DNA of 64,000 nucleotides from Micromonospora sp. WMMD1120 (GCF_029626235.1 NZ_JARUBO010000005.1:3256501-3320500), one strand, 5' to 3'; shown: positions 53,440 through 61,165, counted from the first letter of the stretch. Notes: a model not told the origin generated them from the sequence alone. Made by a program: numbers and translations.

Positions 53440-54702
53440 TCAGAGAGCCGGACCGGCCCCACCACTCGGCACCGGCAGGGCGCTGCCCTTGATGAACGCC
53501 GACCAGCTCAGGCTCCATGCGGTCCAACCGTTGCCGGAGGCGAGGCGGCGCTCGGTGCCCTTGATCGTGATCGGGTCGCCGATCCGCGTCCGGTCGAACA
53601 ACCACCTGGCGTTCGCCATCGACACGTTCACGCAGCCGTGCGAGACGTTCTGCCGCCCCTGCACGTGCTCCGACCAGGGCGCGGCGTGGATGTACTCGCC
53701 ACCCCAGGTGAGCCGCTGGGCGAACTGGATGTCGGTGACGTAGCGGTTGGCCGGGTCCGGGTCGTCGCGGGTGTCGAAGACGGTGGCCTCCTTCTTCTCC
53801 ATCACCACCATCGTGCCGCTGGACGACGGCGTGCTCTTCTTGCCCAGGCTCACCGGGATGCTGCGCACCAGCGAGCCGTTCTCGTACACCGACATCTTCT
53901 TGTTGGCGTTGTCGACCTTCATCTCGAACGCTCGGCCGATCTTGGCGGTGGCCTTGCGGTCGACGTCGCCGTACCGGCCGTTGCTCAGCGGCAGCCCCGC
54001 GATGGCGATGCGCACGGTCAGGGTGGTGCCCGGCTTCCAGTACTCCGGCCCCCGGTAGTACGCCTGCGTGCCGTTGTCGACCCAGTGCCACGCCCCCGGC
54101 TGCGGCGGATCGGTCCGGACGAACATCCGCTTCTGTACGGCCGCCCGGTCCTTCTTCGGGATGCCCGGGTGGAACTCGGTGACCACCGGCATCGCCACGC
54201 CGTAGCTCTTGTCGTCGAAGAGGTACAGACCCGACCCGATCGTCGACTTCGGCTTGGCCATCGTGGTGAAGGTGCTGGTGCCCTGGCTGCTGGTCCCGTC
54301 CGCAGCGGTCGCCGTCACCGTGGCGGTGTAGCGGGTGCCCCACTTCAGGGGAGCGGACGGCACCCAGGCCGAGCCGTCGGTGCGCAGCTTGCCCTCCACG
54401 CCGCCGCCACCGTCGGCGGTCACCGTGACGGAGGACACCTTCGCGCCGTCCGGCAGCTTCGTGCTGATCTCCGTGCTCACCGGCCTGTTCTTCGCGCCGT
54501 CGGCCGGGCTCAGCGTGAGCGCCGGACCACTCGGGGAACTCGACGGCGCAGGTTCGGCCGAACCGGGTGCGGCGCTCACGTCTGACGACGCCCCGCCCAC
54601 GAATTCCGGCTTCTTCTTGTCGTCGCCGCACCCGGTCAGTGCCAGCGACGCCACCAGAGTCAGAGCGCCCACCACCGCCCCGGCTCGCGTGAACCGTGCC
54701 AT
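53440..54702 (-). CDS. Lipoprotein L,D-transpeptidase, copy 2
   Basis: A 420-residue paralogue of the gene just downstream. Lipobox LTGC (LALTGCGDDKKKPE), then Ig-like domains and a YkuD domain with VSHGCVNVSMANARWLFDR. Blocks such as VSLGKKSTPSSSGTMVV and RLTWGGE are identical in the two copies, so a tandem duplication followed by divergence is likely. The gap between them (53195-53439, 245 bases) has no gene; it includes an AT-richer patch (53281-53325) that may be the promoter of copy 1. MARFTRAG at 54702 is the preferred start. Confidence 0.93.
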   Translation of the reverse strand: MARFTRAGAVVGALTLVASLALTGCGDDKKKPEFVGGASSDVSAAPGSAEPAPSSSPSGPALTLSPADGAKNRPVSTEISTKLPDGAKVSSVTVTADGGGGVEGKLRTDGSAWVPSAPLKWGTRYTATVTATAADGTSSQGTSTFTTMAKPKSTIGSGLYLFDDKSYGVAMPVVTEFHPGIPKKDRAAVQKRMFVRTDPPQPGAWHWVDNGTQAYYRGPEYWKPGTTLTVRIAIAGLPLSNGRYGDVDRKATAKIGRAFEMKVDNANKKMSVYENGSLVRSIPVSLGKKSTPSSSGTMVVMEKKEATVFDTRDDPDPANRYVTDIQFAQRLTWGGEYIHAAPWSEHVQGRQNVSHGCVNVSMANARWLFDRTRIGDPITIKGTERRLASGNGWTAWSLSWSAFIKGSALPVPSGGAGPAL

Positions 54703-54889
54703 GCCCACCTCTGTTCTCGCGTACCTGGCGGACATCGTGCCGTATGACTGCCCCAACCCATGCCCCAGTGCCGAGCGCGCGAGGGTGTTTGTGGCGTTTT
54801 GCCCGCAAAGCTCGACCGAAGGGGGGAGTCGGGGAACCGAATTGGAGCCCGGGTTGGCGGGGTGCTAATGTTCTCTCCGTTGCCGACGA

Positions 54890-54965
54890 GCGCCGCTAGC
54901 TCAACTGGCAGAGCAGCGGACTCTTAATCCGCGGGTTCGGGGTTCGAGTCCCTGGCGGCGCACCA
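54890..54965 (+). tRNA. tRNA-Lys (CUU)
   Basis: Acceptor GCGCCGC pairs with GCGGCGC. Anticodon stem GCGGA/TCCGC encloses CTCTTAA, anticodon CUU. CCA is encoded at 54963-54965. Its 3' part from the anticodon loop onward is exactly duplicated at 60201-60250, so this gene is the integration target of the island that follows. By the usual logic of tRNA integration the 3' half now present came with the element and restored the gene. Confidence 0.96.
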
Positions 54966-54970
54966 ACGAG
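54921..54970 (+). repeat. Left attachment site (attL) core
   Basis: This 50-base segment (anticodon loop of tRNA-Lys to 5 bases past CCA) is identical to 60201-60250. The match breaks immediately on both sides (A versus G before, C versus A after). Identity blocks that start at a tRNA anticodon loop are typical of tyrosine-recombinase attachment sites. Confidence 0.85.
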
Positions 54971-54971
54971 C

Positions 54972-55013
54972 AAGGCCTTGACCTGGTAATTCACACCGGG
55001 CCGGGGCCTTTTT
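54972..55013 (+). terminator. tRNA-Lys terminator brought by the island
   Basis: AAGGCC (54972-54977) pairs with GGCCTT (55005-55010) with a further inner CC-GG stem, followed by TTTTT. By the integration logic this terminator came with the element, and the original one is at 60253-60289; both have the same outer pairing. Confidence 0.7.
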
Positions 55014-55082
55014 CGTGTACGTGGGTGGTGGGTGGTCGCTCGGTGTCCTTCGAGCATCCACGCGGGGCCGGTCGTCGCCGAT

Positions 55083-55088
55083 TACGCT
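55083..55088 (+). promoter_or_regulatory. -10 box TACGCT, leaderless DUF4326 gene
   Basis: TACGCT with exactly 6 bases to GTG 55095, which selects that start over longer in-frame ones. Confidence 0.5.
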
Positions 55089-55094
55089 GGCGGC

Positions 55095-55391
55095 GTGGGG
55101 GAACAGCCTCGGGTTCGTGTCCAGGGGGATCTCTATCACCCGGTGGTACCACCGGGTGCCGTGTACGTGGGGCGGCAGGGGTTCGGGTTGCGGCGTTCTC
55201 CCTGGGCCAATCCGTTCAGCCTGCGGAAGCATGATCGGGCGGAGGCGTTACGCCTCTATCGGCAGTGGCTTGTGGGGCAGCCGGCCCTTGTTGACCGGGC
55301 GCGTCGGGAACTCGCGGGGAAGCAGTTGGCGTGCTGGTGCCGCGCCGAGGATCCGTGCCATGCCGACGTACTAGCCGACATCATCGGTTGA
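55095..55391 (+). CDS. DUF4326 protein
   Basis: A 98-residue protein of the DUF4326 family, which is common in phages and mobile elements; its activity is unknown. Diagnostic parts are YVGRQGFGLRRSPWANPF, an amphipathic helix with DRAEALRLYRQWL, and the C-terminal LACWCRAEDPCHADVLADI with closely spaced Cys and His. The frame opens at 55032, but the leaderless promoter points to GTG 55095. It lies just inside the left end of the island and overlaps the convergent neighbour by 11 bases. Confidence 0.78.
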   Translation: MGEQPRVRVQGDLYHPVVPPGAVYVGRQGFGLRRSPWANPFSLRKHDRAEALRLYRQWLVGQPALVDRARRELAGKQLACWCRAEDPCHADVLADIIG

Positions 55392-56265
55392 CGTGCGGCC
55401 GGTGCCGAGCGGTGGGCCGTATCGGTGCGTAGACACCGCCGATGCTGAAGGACTGCGGTCTTGCCACCTGGTTGCCCACGTAGAAGGCGACGTCGCGGTC
55501 GGCGGCGCAGAGCTGGGTGAGGAACTTGTGCCTCAGCTGCTCCTCGGCCTCCGCGTCGGTGAGCTGGCCGAGGCGACGTTGCAGGGCGACGAACTCAGAG
55601 TCTCGGAGTGTCTGCTCGTGACCGCGGCAACGGCGGTCAGCGCATCGGTAGCGGTAGGTACCGGTGAAGCGCGGTGCATGAAGTGGGCTGCGCTTGGCCG
55701 GTTCCAGTAGGTCGAGCTGATCCAGGTAGCGAGCGATCTTCTTCCGATCCTCCGCCGACCAGCCGCGATGTCGTCTGACCTGGAGATCCGAGATGTCGGC
55801 CGCGCGAATCAGCGCGATCGATCGCGCGCTCCGGCCGCCGGGGGCCTGTGCGTTGAGCCGGCACATGGAGTCTTCGACGAGTGGATCGAGGAGGTGTCGA
55901 CGCGACTGCCGGCTGGCGAGGTGCCGTTCGATGGCGATGGTGTCCACGATCGGCTTCCAGCTCTCGCGCCGTGGGTCGTCCCTGGCCGGCAGCGCGTCAA
56001 CCTGGATGATGTCGTACTTGCGGAACGTGCCGTCGTCGCCGAGGTGCCGATGGTGGACCGGGTAGAGGCGAATCCAGCCCGTCCAGGGTGGGTCCATGCC
56101 CAGTGCCCCGACGCAGACCGTCTCCCCGTACCGCGCGGAGGGGATGGGTGCCGCCTTCACGGTGATCAGCAGGCGGAGTTTCGCTGGTCGTGTCAGGACC
56201 GGCTTCGGTCTCGGCTCTTCGTCGGTGCTCGGTCCCCACAATGGAAGCTGTTCCAACGGAACCAC
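55381..56265 (-). CDS. Unrecognised island protein with Cys/His cluster
   Basis: A 294-residue cytoplasmic protein not assigned to a named family. The N-terminal half has KLRLLITVKAAPIPSARYGE, VCVGALGMDPPWTGWIRLYP and YDIIQVDALPARDDPRRESW, which look like a compact beta-rich domain. Near residue 210 CADRRCRGHEQTLRD gives a Cys-x4-Cys-x2-His pattern like half of a zinc or nucleic-acid-binding site. The end has FYVGNQVARPQSFSIGGVY, a conserved-looking motif. The start is GTG 56265. Tail-to-tail overlap with the DUF4326 gene on a mobile island suggests the two form a unit, possibly a defence or element-maintenance module; this is inference. Confidence 0.6.
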   Translation of the reverse strand: MVPLEQLPLWGPSTDEEPRPKPVLTRPAKLRLLITVKAAPIPSARYGETVCVGALGMDPPWTGWIRLYPVHHRHLGDDGTFRKYDIIQVDALPARDDPRRESWKPIVDTIAIERHLASRQSRRHLLDPLVEDSMCRLNAQAPGGRSARSIALIRAADISDLQVRRHRGWSAEDRKKIARYLDQLDLLEPAKRSPLHAPRFTGTYRYRCADRRCRGHEQTLRDSEFVALQRRLGQLTDAEAEEQLRHKFLTQLCAADRDVAFYVGNQVARPQSFSIGGVYAPIRPTARHRPHVNR

Positions 56266-56321
56266 CTACATCGCTAGATGCAGCTGTAGAGGCACATTCA
56301 GTTACATAGACAGTCTCACAT

Positions 56322-56945
56322 CTAGGCCGTGATTCGTAGGGCGCGAAGCCACTGGTTGATAGCGGCGATGGTGAGGGCGGCTTCGTAGCGCACGGCGAGT
56401 TTGTCGTACCTGGTGGCCATGGCGCGGTGTTGTTTGAGCTGGATGCCGCGCTCCACGGCGTGACGTAGGCGGTAGACCTCGGGGTCGAGGGCGGGCGGGC
56501 GTCCGCCTTGGGATCCTTTGGCCTTGCGGTGCGCGTCCTGGTTTGCCTTGCTCGGGATGCACGCGCGGATGCCCCGGGATCGCAGGTGGGCGTGGTTGGC
56601 CTTCGACGTGTACGCCTTGTCGGCCAACACGGTGTCGGGGCGGGTGCGTGGCCGGCCCTCACCGGCTCGGGGGATGCGGACCTTGGCCGACACGGGGATG
56701 AACTGAGGGCTGTCGCCGCGCTGTCCGGCGGTCACCACCAGGGCCATCAGTTTGCGGCCCTGCTCGCAGGCCAGATGGGTCTTCGTGGTCCAGCCGCCCC
56801 TCGATCGGCCGAGCCCGTGATCTGCCGGCTCGGCCTGCACCCCACCAGGAGGCTCCTTCTGCGCCTGGCCGTCGCGGCGGGCTCCCGCCGCGTGCTGGTG
56901 GGCGCGGCTGATGGTCGAGTCCACGCTCACCGTCCAGCCGACCAA
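56322..56945 (-). pseudogene. IS5-family transposase, 5'-truncated
   Basis: The 207-codon frame holds the catalytic half of an IS5-type DDE transposase: SVDSTISRAHQHAAGARRDG (first Asp), VLADKAYTSKANH (second Asp) and HAVERGIQLKQHRAMATRYDKLAVRYE (Glu). The N-terminal DNA-binding half is missing. Just upstream (56946-56980), shifting frame by one base would give QAR-ADAAGL running into VGWTVSVD, which is the normal family sequence, so a one-base deletion seems to have occurred before truncation. Only about 40 more bases look IS-derived. The relic cannot transpose by itself. Confidence 0.75.
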
Positions 56946-57215
56946 CCCCGCGGCGTCCGCCGGGCCTGCAACGAGGTGAGGTCGGTCATCCCTGCCCTGC
57001 TACCACCAGCAAGGGCGCGTCACCAACCACATCAAGCCGGGCACCCCACGAATTGCCGGGGCCCTGGCCGCCGGCCGTCTCCGCCAGCTTTTTTCACGCG
57101 TCCCATCCGCCCCAGGCCACATTTGTGATCGATCACGACGCGCACGACCCGGCCACGGGTCGGGTCTACAACCACGATGCCGGATTCGAGGCAGGGCATT
57201 TTCGAAACGGGGATT
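56946..57215. other. Gene-poor remnant next to the IS5 relic
   Basis: The first 35-40 bases continue the damaged transposase in a shifted frame. The rest has no ORF that can be supported and no clear promoter or repeat. It is lower in GC near 57105-57220. It is best seen as junction debris left by an IS insertion or deletion inside the island. Confidence 0.45.
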
Positions 57216-58079
57216 TCAAGCCACCGGCGCGTTCGCCCACTGGGCGAGCAACTTCAGTGCCTCGTGGGATGGGCTGTCTGGTTCGGCGGTGAACACCACG
57301 AGGTGCTGGTCGGACTTGCCGCTGACGTCGAATTGCTGCGAATCGAGGGTGAGCGGACCGACCAGTGGATGCTGGTAGATCTTGCGGCGCAGCGTGGCGC
57401 CGGTCACGAGGTGGCCGCCCCACCATGTGCGAAAGTTCGCGTCTTTGACGGAGAGAGTCCCGACAAGTTCGGCCAGGCGCTGATCGCTCGGGTAGTTCCG
57501 GGCCTCCATACGTAGATAGGCGACGCATTCCTGGGCGGCCCTGGCCCAGTCGGTGTTCAATTCCCGGTAACCCGGATCGAGAAAAGTGAGCCAGACAAGG
57601 TTCCGGTGCCGCTCCGGCAGTGCCCCATAATCGGTGAACAAGGCAGCGGCCAGGGGATTCCAGGCGAGGATGTCCAGTCTCCGGCCGAATACGTAGGCGG
57701 GAACTTCGTACAGGCTGTCGAGCAATCGCTGGGTCTGCGGGTCAACCCGCGACGTGGTCTGAGTACGGGATCCTGGGCGCTGTTTCGGCCCTGCAATTGA
57801 GTGCAAGTACTCCCGGCCGTCGCGGTCGAGACCAAGCGCGTCCGCGAGGGCGTCGAGGACTTCGGGTGACGCAGTGGTGACGCGTCCCTGCTCGAGCCGG
57901 GCCAGATAGTCCGCACTGACATTGGCCAGCTGGGCGACCTCTTCACGGCGCAGCCCGGGAACGCGGCGCCGCCGGCCGCCGCCGGGTAGGCCGACGTCGT
58001 CCGGCCGGATACGTGCACGACTGGCCCGCAGAAACTCGGCAAGCGGATTGCTCACGCTGGACTCCGGGCGTTTGGACAT
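57216..58079 (-). CDS. XRE-family regulator with MmyB-type ligand domain
   Basis: A 287-residue regulator. The N-terminal HTH (about residues 10-85) includes RRVPGLRREEVAQLANVSADYLARLEQGR, a classic MmyB-type HTH. The C-terminal domain (about 110-280) has VPAYVFGRRLDILAWNPLAAALF, NLVWLTFLDP and the end motif LVVFTAEPDSPSHEALKLLAQWA, matching the PAS-like MmyB ligand-binding domain that can hold fatty-acid-like molecules. Members of this family often sit beside and control an oxidoreductase gene, and here it is divergent from an SDR. The frame is open from 58229, but MSKRPESS at 58079 starts the protein. Confidence 0.88.
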   Translation of the reverse strand: MSKRPESSVSNPLAEFLRASRARIRPDDVGLPGGGRRRRVPGLRREEVAQLANVSADYLARLEQGRVTTASPEVLDALADALGLDRDGREYLHSIAGPKQRPGSRTQTTSRVDPQTQRLLDSLYEVPAYVFGRRLDILAWNPLAAALFTDYGALPERHRNLVWLTFLDPGYRELNTDWARAAQECVAYLRMEARNYPSDQRLAELVGTLSVKDANFRTWWGGHLVTGATLRRKIYQHPLVGPLTLDSQQFDVSGKSDQHLVVFTAEPDSPSHEALKLLAQWANAPVA

Positions 58080-58115
58080 GAAACCCAAATTACCCCCGGG
58101 CCTCGGCGGATACCT

Positions 58116-58149
58116 GGGAATGTCTTTCCCATGATGAACTTTCCCATGA
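58116..58149. promoter_or_regulatory. Repeated TTTCCCATGA operator candidate
   Basis: TTTCCCATGA occurs at 58125-58134 and 58140-58149, a 15-base period, and GGGAA-TGTCT-TTCCC forms a dyad at 58116-58130. The block lies in the divergent gap between the MmyB-type regulator and the SDR gene and is the best candidate for the regulator binding site. Confidence 0.45.
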
Positions 58150-58284
58150 AGAACCGAACCTGGCCGGCCCGGTGAACCACCGTGACACTTGGCGCATAAG
58201 CAAGCCACCACTTGCCCGGACAGCGGCAAAGCCCATAGCGGGCACGGATGTCCGGGCCGGGACTAATGGGAGAGGAAGCCCTCC

Positions 58285-59157
58285 GTGTCGAAAACGATCG
58301 TGGTGACCGGTACCGCGACTGGAATGGGCCGGGCCATCGTCGAAAAGTTCGCCTCCGAAGGCTGGAACGTGGTCGCGACGGTCCGCAAGGAGGCCGACCT
58401 GACGGTGCACGATGGATTGGAGCGGGTCAGGACGCTGCTGCTGGACGTCGATGACGAGCAGGCGGCAGGGCCCTTCGCGCAAACCGCGGTGGAGCAGTTT
58501 GGACAGGTCGACGTCTTGGTCAACAATGCGGGTTTCTACCAGATGGGGCCGGTGGAGGTGAGCAGCATGGACCAGATCCACCGGCAGTTCCAGACCAACG
58601 TGTTCGGACTGATCGCGCTCAGCCGGGCCTTCCTGCCGATCTTCCGCGCCCAGCGCTCCGGAACGATCATCAACATCTCCTCGTTGACCGCCGAGCAGGG
58701 TTATCCGTACAGCGCCGTCTACGCCGCCTCCAAGGCAGCCGTGGCGGCGCTCAGCGAGGGGATGAGCCTGGAGGTGGCCGCCTTCGGCATCGCGGTCAAG
58801 GCCGTCCTGCCCGGACAGCACTCCACCCGCATCTTCACGAAGATCGACATTGCGCAGGACGTCCCTGCGGACTATCAGACTGGAATCGATGCGTTCTTCT
58901 CCAAGAACGCGCCAACCGGCTCCGACCCGTCGATTACCGCCGAAGTCGTGTATCGAGCCGCCGTCGACGGGGACAACACCAAGGTACGTTACTACTCCGC
59001 ACCGGACTCGGCAGCCATTCCCAGGGCCAAGCAGATCCTGGGCACCGACGGCTACTGGGCGGAGTTCCGTACCGCCGTCCTCGCAGAGCCCAGCCCGCTG
59101 TTCACTGCGTTGATTCCGCGCCCGGGCGAGCATCCGATCGATTGGCAGATCTCCTGA
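58285..59157 (+). CDS. SDR-family oxidoreductase
   Basis: A 290-residue classical short-chain dehydrogenase/reductase. VTGTATGMGRAIV is the TGxxxGxG cofactor loop, VLVNNAGF the NNAG motif, INISSLTAEQGYPYSAVYAASKAA gives Ser, Tyr and Lys of the active site. The acidic/basic pattern after strand 2 (VATVRKEAD) suggests NADPH use. The substrate is unknown. It is divergent from the MmyB-type regulator and followed by a CMD-like gene. Confidence 0.9.
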   Translation: MSKTIVVTGTATGMGRAIVEKFASEGWNVVATVRKEADLTVHDGLERVRTLLLDVDDEQAAGPFAQTAVEQFGQVDVLVNNAGFYQMGPVEVSSMDQIHRQFQTNVFGLIALSRAFLPIFRAQRSGTIINISSLTAEQGYPYSAVYAASKAAVAALSEGMSLEVAAFGIAVKAVLPGQHSTRIFTKIDIAQDVPADYQTGIDAFFSKNAPTGSDPSITAEVVYRAAVDGDNTKVRYYSAPDSAAIPRAKQILGTDGYWAEFRTAVLAEPSPLFTALIPRPGEHPIDWQIS

Positions 59158-59380
59158 CCATGCGCTGACTCCGTCTTGGTAACAATCGGCCCGGTCGGCT
59201 GGCCGATCCCGGCAACCGCCACCGGGGCCGGCCAGCGGCCGTCAGCCATGGCTCCCACAGCGAGACGCTGCCCGGTCCCGACATGCGACTTGATCAGCTC
59301 GAGGGAGGTGACGATCCTCAGTCACCTTCGAGATGCCGGATCTCGCCTGCTTTGTCCTTATAGATGGAAGAGTGATTATC

Positions 59381-59800
59381 GTGACGACGAACCATCCGAC
59401 AGACCCGGGATATGCCGCTGCGCTGGACACGGCTGAGCGTCTGCTGGGCTTCCGCTTGGAGCGCTTTCTTGGCGCCACGCCTGGTGAGCCGGCTAACAGC
59501 GCAGACTTCAAACGGATCGCGACGGTGCACGCCTTCGGCGACGTCTGGCCGCGCACCGAGCACCTAGATACACGGACGCGGGCGCTGGTGTCCGTCACCA
59601 TCGCGGCGACACTCGGCGTCCTGGAGCCCCTCCGTGGTCAACTTCGCATCGCGCTCAACGCCGGCGCCGCCAAGGAAGAGATCGCCGAAGTCTTTCTTCA
59701 GGTCGCGGCCTACGCTGGCGTAGCACGCGCGTTCGACGGCTACCAGGTCGCGGCTCAGGTCTTCGCAGAGAACCCGGAACGCTCAGACCCTGGTAAGTAA
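59381..59800 (+). CDS. Carboxymuconolactone decarboxylase-like protein
   Basis: A 139-residue all-helical protein of the CMD family. HLDTRTRALVSVTIAATLG and LRIALNAGAAKEEIAEVFLQVAAYAGVARA are the typical helices. The CxxC of AhpD-type peroxidases is absent, so a gamma-CMD-like lactone or unknown role is more likely. The frame opens at 59333, but GTG 59381 has GGAAGAG 8 bases upstream. The 224-base gap after the SDR contains no other gene; cotranscription is possible. Confidence 0.8.
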   Translation: MTTNHPTDPGYAAALDTAERLLGFRLERFLGATPGEPANSADFKRIATVHAFGDVWPRTEHLDTRTRALVSVTIAATLGVLEPLRGQLRIALNAGAAKEEIAEVFLQVAAYAGVARAFDGYQVAAQVFAENPERSDPGK

Positions 59801-59882
59801 GGGGTTCAGAGGTCAGGCCCGGTCCGGTTGGGCCGGGCCTGATCCCTTCCGGCCAGCGCCATGCGCCGGACGAAGTGCCGGT

Positions 59883-60020
59883 TCAGGTTTCGCGGCTCGC
59901 TGGGGTATCGATGCCGGTTGTGGAGACCAGGTCGAAGTCCAACCGCCGGCCCTGGTCAACGACACGCGTGACGAGCAGCCGCCGGCCATGGATGGTCAGC
60001 CGGGCATTACGGTGGGCCAT
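59883..60020 (-). pseudogene. IS481-type transposase N-terminal relic
   Basis: A 45-codon frame starts MAHRNARLTIHGRRLLVTRV, which matches the extreme N-terminus of IS481-family transposases (HRNA-L...GR-L). After about 24 residues the sequence leaves the family pattern and soon stops, so only a stub is left. It is too short for the usual ORF cut-off. Together with the IS5 relic it shows that the island has repeatedly taken insertions. Confidence 0.6.
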
Positions 60021-60073
60021 GAGACCTCCGGTTTCGTGTGGGCGTCAGCACCTCACACCTCGCCGGAGGTCTC
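60021..60073. repeat. Inverted repeat next to IS481 relic
   Basis: GAGACCTCCGG (60021-60031) pairs perfectly with CCGGAGGTCTC (60063-60073), with an inner GTGTGGG/CCTCACAC near-pairing. It lies directly before the relic start codon. It may be a hairpin in the IS leader that limits read-through transposase expression, or part of an IS end. Confidence 0.4.
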
Positions 60074-60200
60074 GCCTCATCTCAAGTCGCCACGCCGTCA
60101 ACAACCCTCATGGGCACTACAGCTAGCGGTTGGCACCCAGCGGCCGCAGACGCTGGGTCAGCACGGGCACGTGGGACCCATGAACACGACATAGGCGAAG

Positions 60201-60250
60201 CTCTTAATCCGCGGGTTCGGGGTTCGAGTCCCTGGCGGCGCACCAACGAG
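60201..60250 (+). repeat. Right attachment site (attR): duplicated tRNA-Lys 3' end
   Basis: 50 bases identical to 54921-54970. It contains the anticodon-loop half, T arm, acceptor 3' strand and CCA of tRNA-Lys but no 5' half, so it is not a tRNA gene. It is the displaced original 3' end and marks the right boundary of the island. Bases 59801-60200 otherwise hold only the IS481 relic and the adjacent inverted repeat. Confidence 0.85.
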
Positions 60251-60252
60251 AT

Positions 60253-60289
60253 AGGCCCTGGCCCGGAGTAACCGGGTCGGGGCCTTTTT
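60253..60289 (+). terminator. Original tRNA-Lys terminator
   Basis: AGGCC (60253-60257) pairs with GGCCT (60281-60285), with an inner CCCGG/CCGGG stem, followed by TTTT. Coming directly after attR, it is presumably the chromosomal terminator that served tRNA-Lys before the island inserted. Confidence 0.65.
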
Positions 60290-60361
60290 GGTTCCCGCTT
60301 CGCCGCACCGGGCGGGCAGCTCCCGACGGTGCCGGGAGCTGCCCGCCTTGTGCCGTCTCCG

Positions 60362-61111
60362 TCAGACGGCCACCGGGGGCTTCGGAGGCTCGACCGCGGT
60401 GAGGCCGCCGTCGACGGGAATGGTGGCACCGTTGATGTACGAGCCGCCCGGACCGGCGAGGAAAGCGATCACCTCGGCGAGTTCCTCGGGCTGGCCGACG
60501 CGGCGCAGCGGGATGAGGTTGATGTAGCGGTCCAGCCAGACCGGGCCGACGCTGGTGTACGTCGGGCCGGGCTGAACCGCGTTGACCCGGACGCCGGACG
60601 GGCCGTACTCGGCGGCCCAGGCGCGGGTGATGGCGTTGATCGCGCCCTTGGTGGCGACGTAGACGGCGTTGTTCTCGTCACCCATCACGGCGGAGCCGCT
60701 GCTGATGTTGATGATGCTGCCGTGGCCGCGCTCTGCCATCTTGGGGGCCAGGGCGGCGGTCAGCAGGAAGGCCGCGCGGAGGTTGCTGTCGAGCAACGTG
60801 TCGTACTGGTCGGCGGTCACGTCGGCGCTCGGGCCGAAGATGTTCGCTGCGGCCCCGTTGACCAGCACGTCCACGTCCCCGGCGTCCCGGGCCAGCCGGG
60901 CCACGTCGTCCCGGTTGGTCAGGTCGGCGGCGACGAACCGGGCCTGGCCGCCGTCGGCTTTGATCTTTTCGACCACCGAGGCCCCGCGCTGGGCGTCGCG
61001 GCCGGTAACCACCACGCTGGCCCCCGCGGCGGCCAGGCGCAGAGCTGTCGCCCGGCCGATACCGCTGGTGCTGCCGGTGATCAGGGCCGTCTTGCCAGTG
61101 AAATCGCTCAT
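60362..61111 (-). CDS. SDR-family oxidoreductase (3-oxoacyl-ACP reductase-like)
   Basis: A 249-residue classical [21 protein letters not shown] is the cofactor loop, [15 protein letters not shown] is the NNAG equivalent with a Gly substitution, and [27 protein letters not shown] carries Ser, Tyr and Lys. The end [17 protein letters not shown] is typical of FabG-like enzymes. [11 protein letters not shown] suggests NADP. It is divergent from a TetR gene that probably controls it. Confidence 0.92.
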   Translation of the reverse strand: MSDFTGKTALITGSTSGIGRATALRLAAAGASVVVTGRDAQRGASVVEKIKADGGQARFVAADLTNRDDVARLARDAGDVDVLVNGAAANIFGPSADVTADQYDTLLDSNLRAAFLLTAALAPKMAERGHGSIINISSGSAVMGDENNAVYVATKGAINAITRAWAAEYGPSGVRVNAVQPGPTYTSVGPVWLDRYINLIPLRRVGQPEELAEVIAFLAGPGGSYINGATIPVDGGLTAVEPPKPPVAV

Positions 61112-61165
61112 GTCCCACTCTCTTCGGACGATGCCGTCGCAGCGGCACGTGCCAGCGGATAGTTC

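Larger units (their letters stand above)
54921..60250. mobile_element. tRNA-Lys genomic island without integrase
   Basis: A 5.28-kb segment bounded by the 50-base tRNA-Lys repeats. It holds a DUF4326 gene, an unrecognised convergent gene, an IS5-type transposase relic, an MmyB-type regulator, an SDR, a carboxymuconolactone-decarboxylase-like gene and an IS481 relic. No integrase, excisionase or replication gene is recognisable. It may be the remnant of a larger integrative element, trimmed by IS activity, or a non-autonomous island moved by an integrase acting in trans. Flanking genes are ordinary chromosomal functions. Confidence 0.75.

Noticed and set aside
51905..54808. A 967-codon minus-strand frame suggesting one giant double transpeptidase
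   Set aside because: Its first half reads the second transpeptidase in the wrong frame. Two separate lipoproteins with their own signal peptides explain the region.
56290..56325. CATAGACAGTCTC as the terminal inverted repeat of the IS5 relic
   Set aside because: Orientation relative to known IS5-family ends seemed wrong and no partner end could be found.
60201..60245. A second tRNA-Lys gene
   Set aside because: Only the 3' part is present; the 5' acceptor strand, D arm and 5' anticodon stem are missing, so it is an attachment-site remnant.
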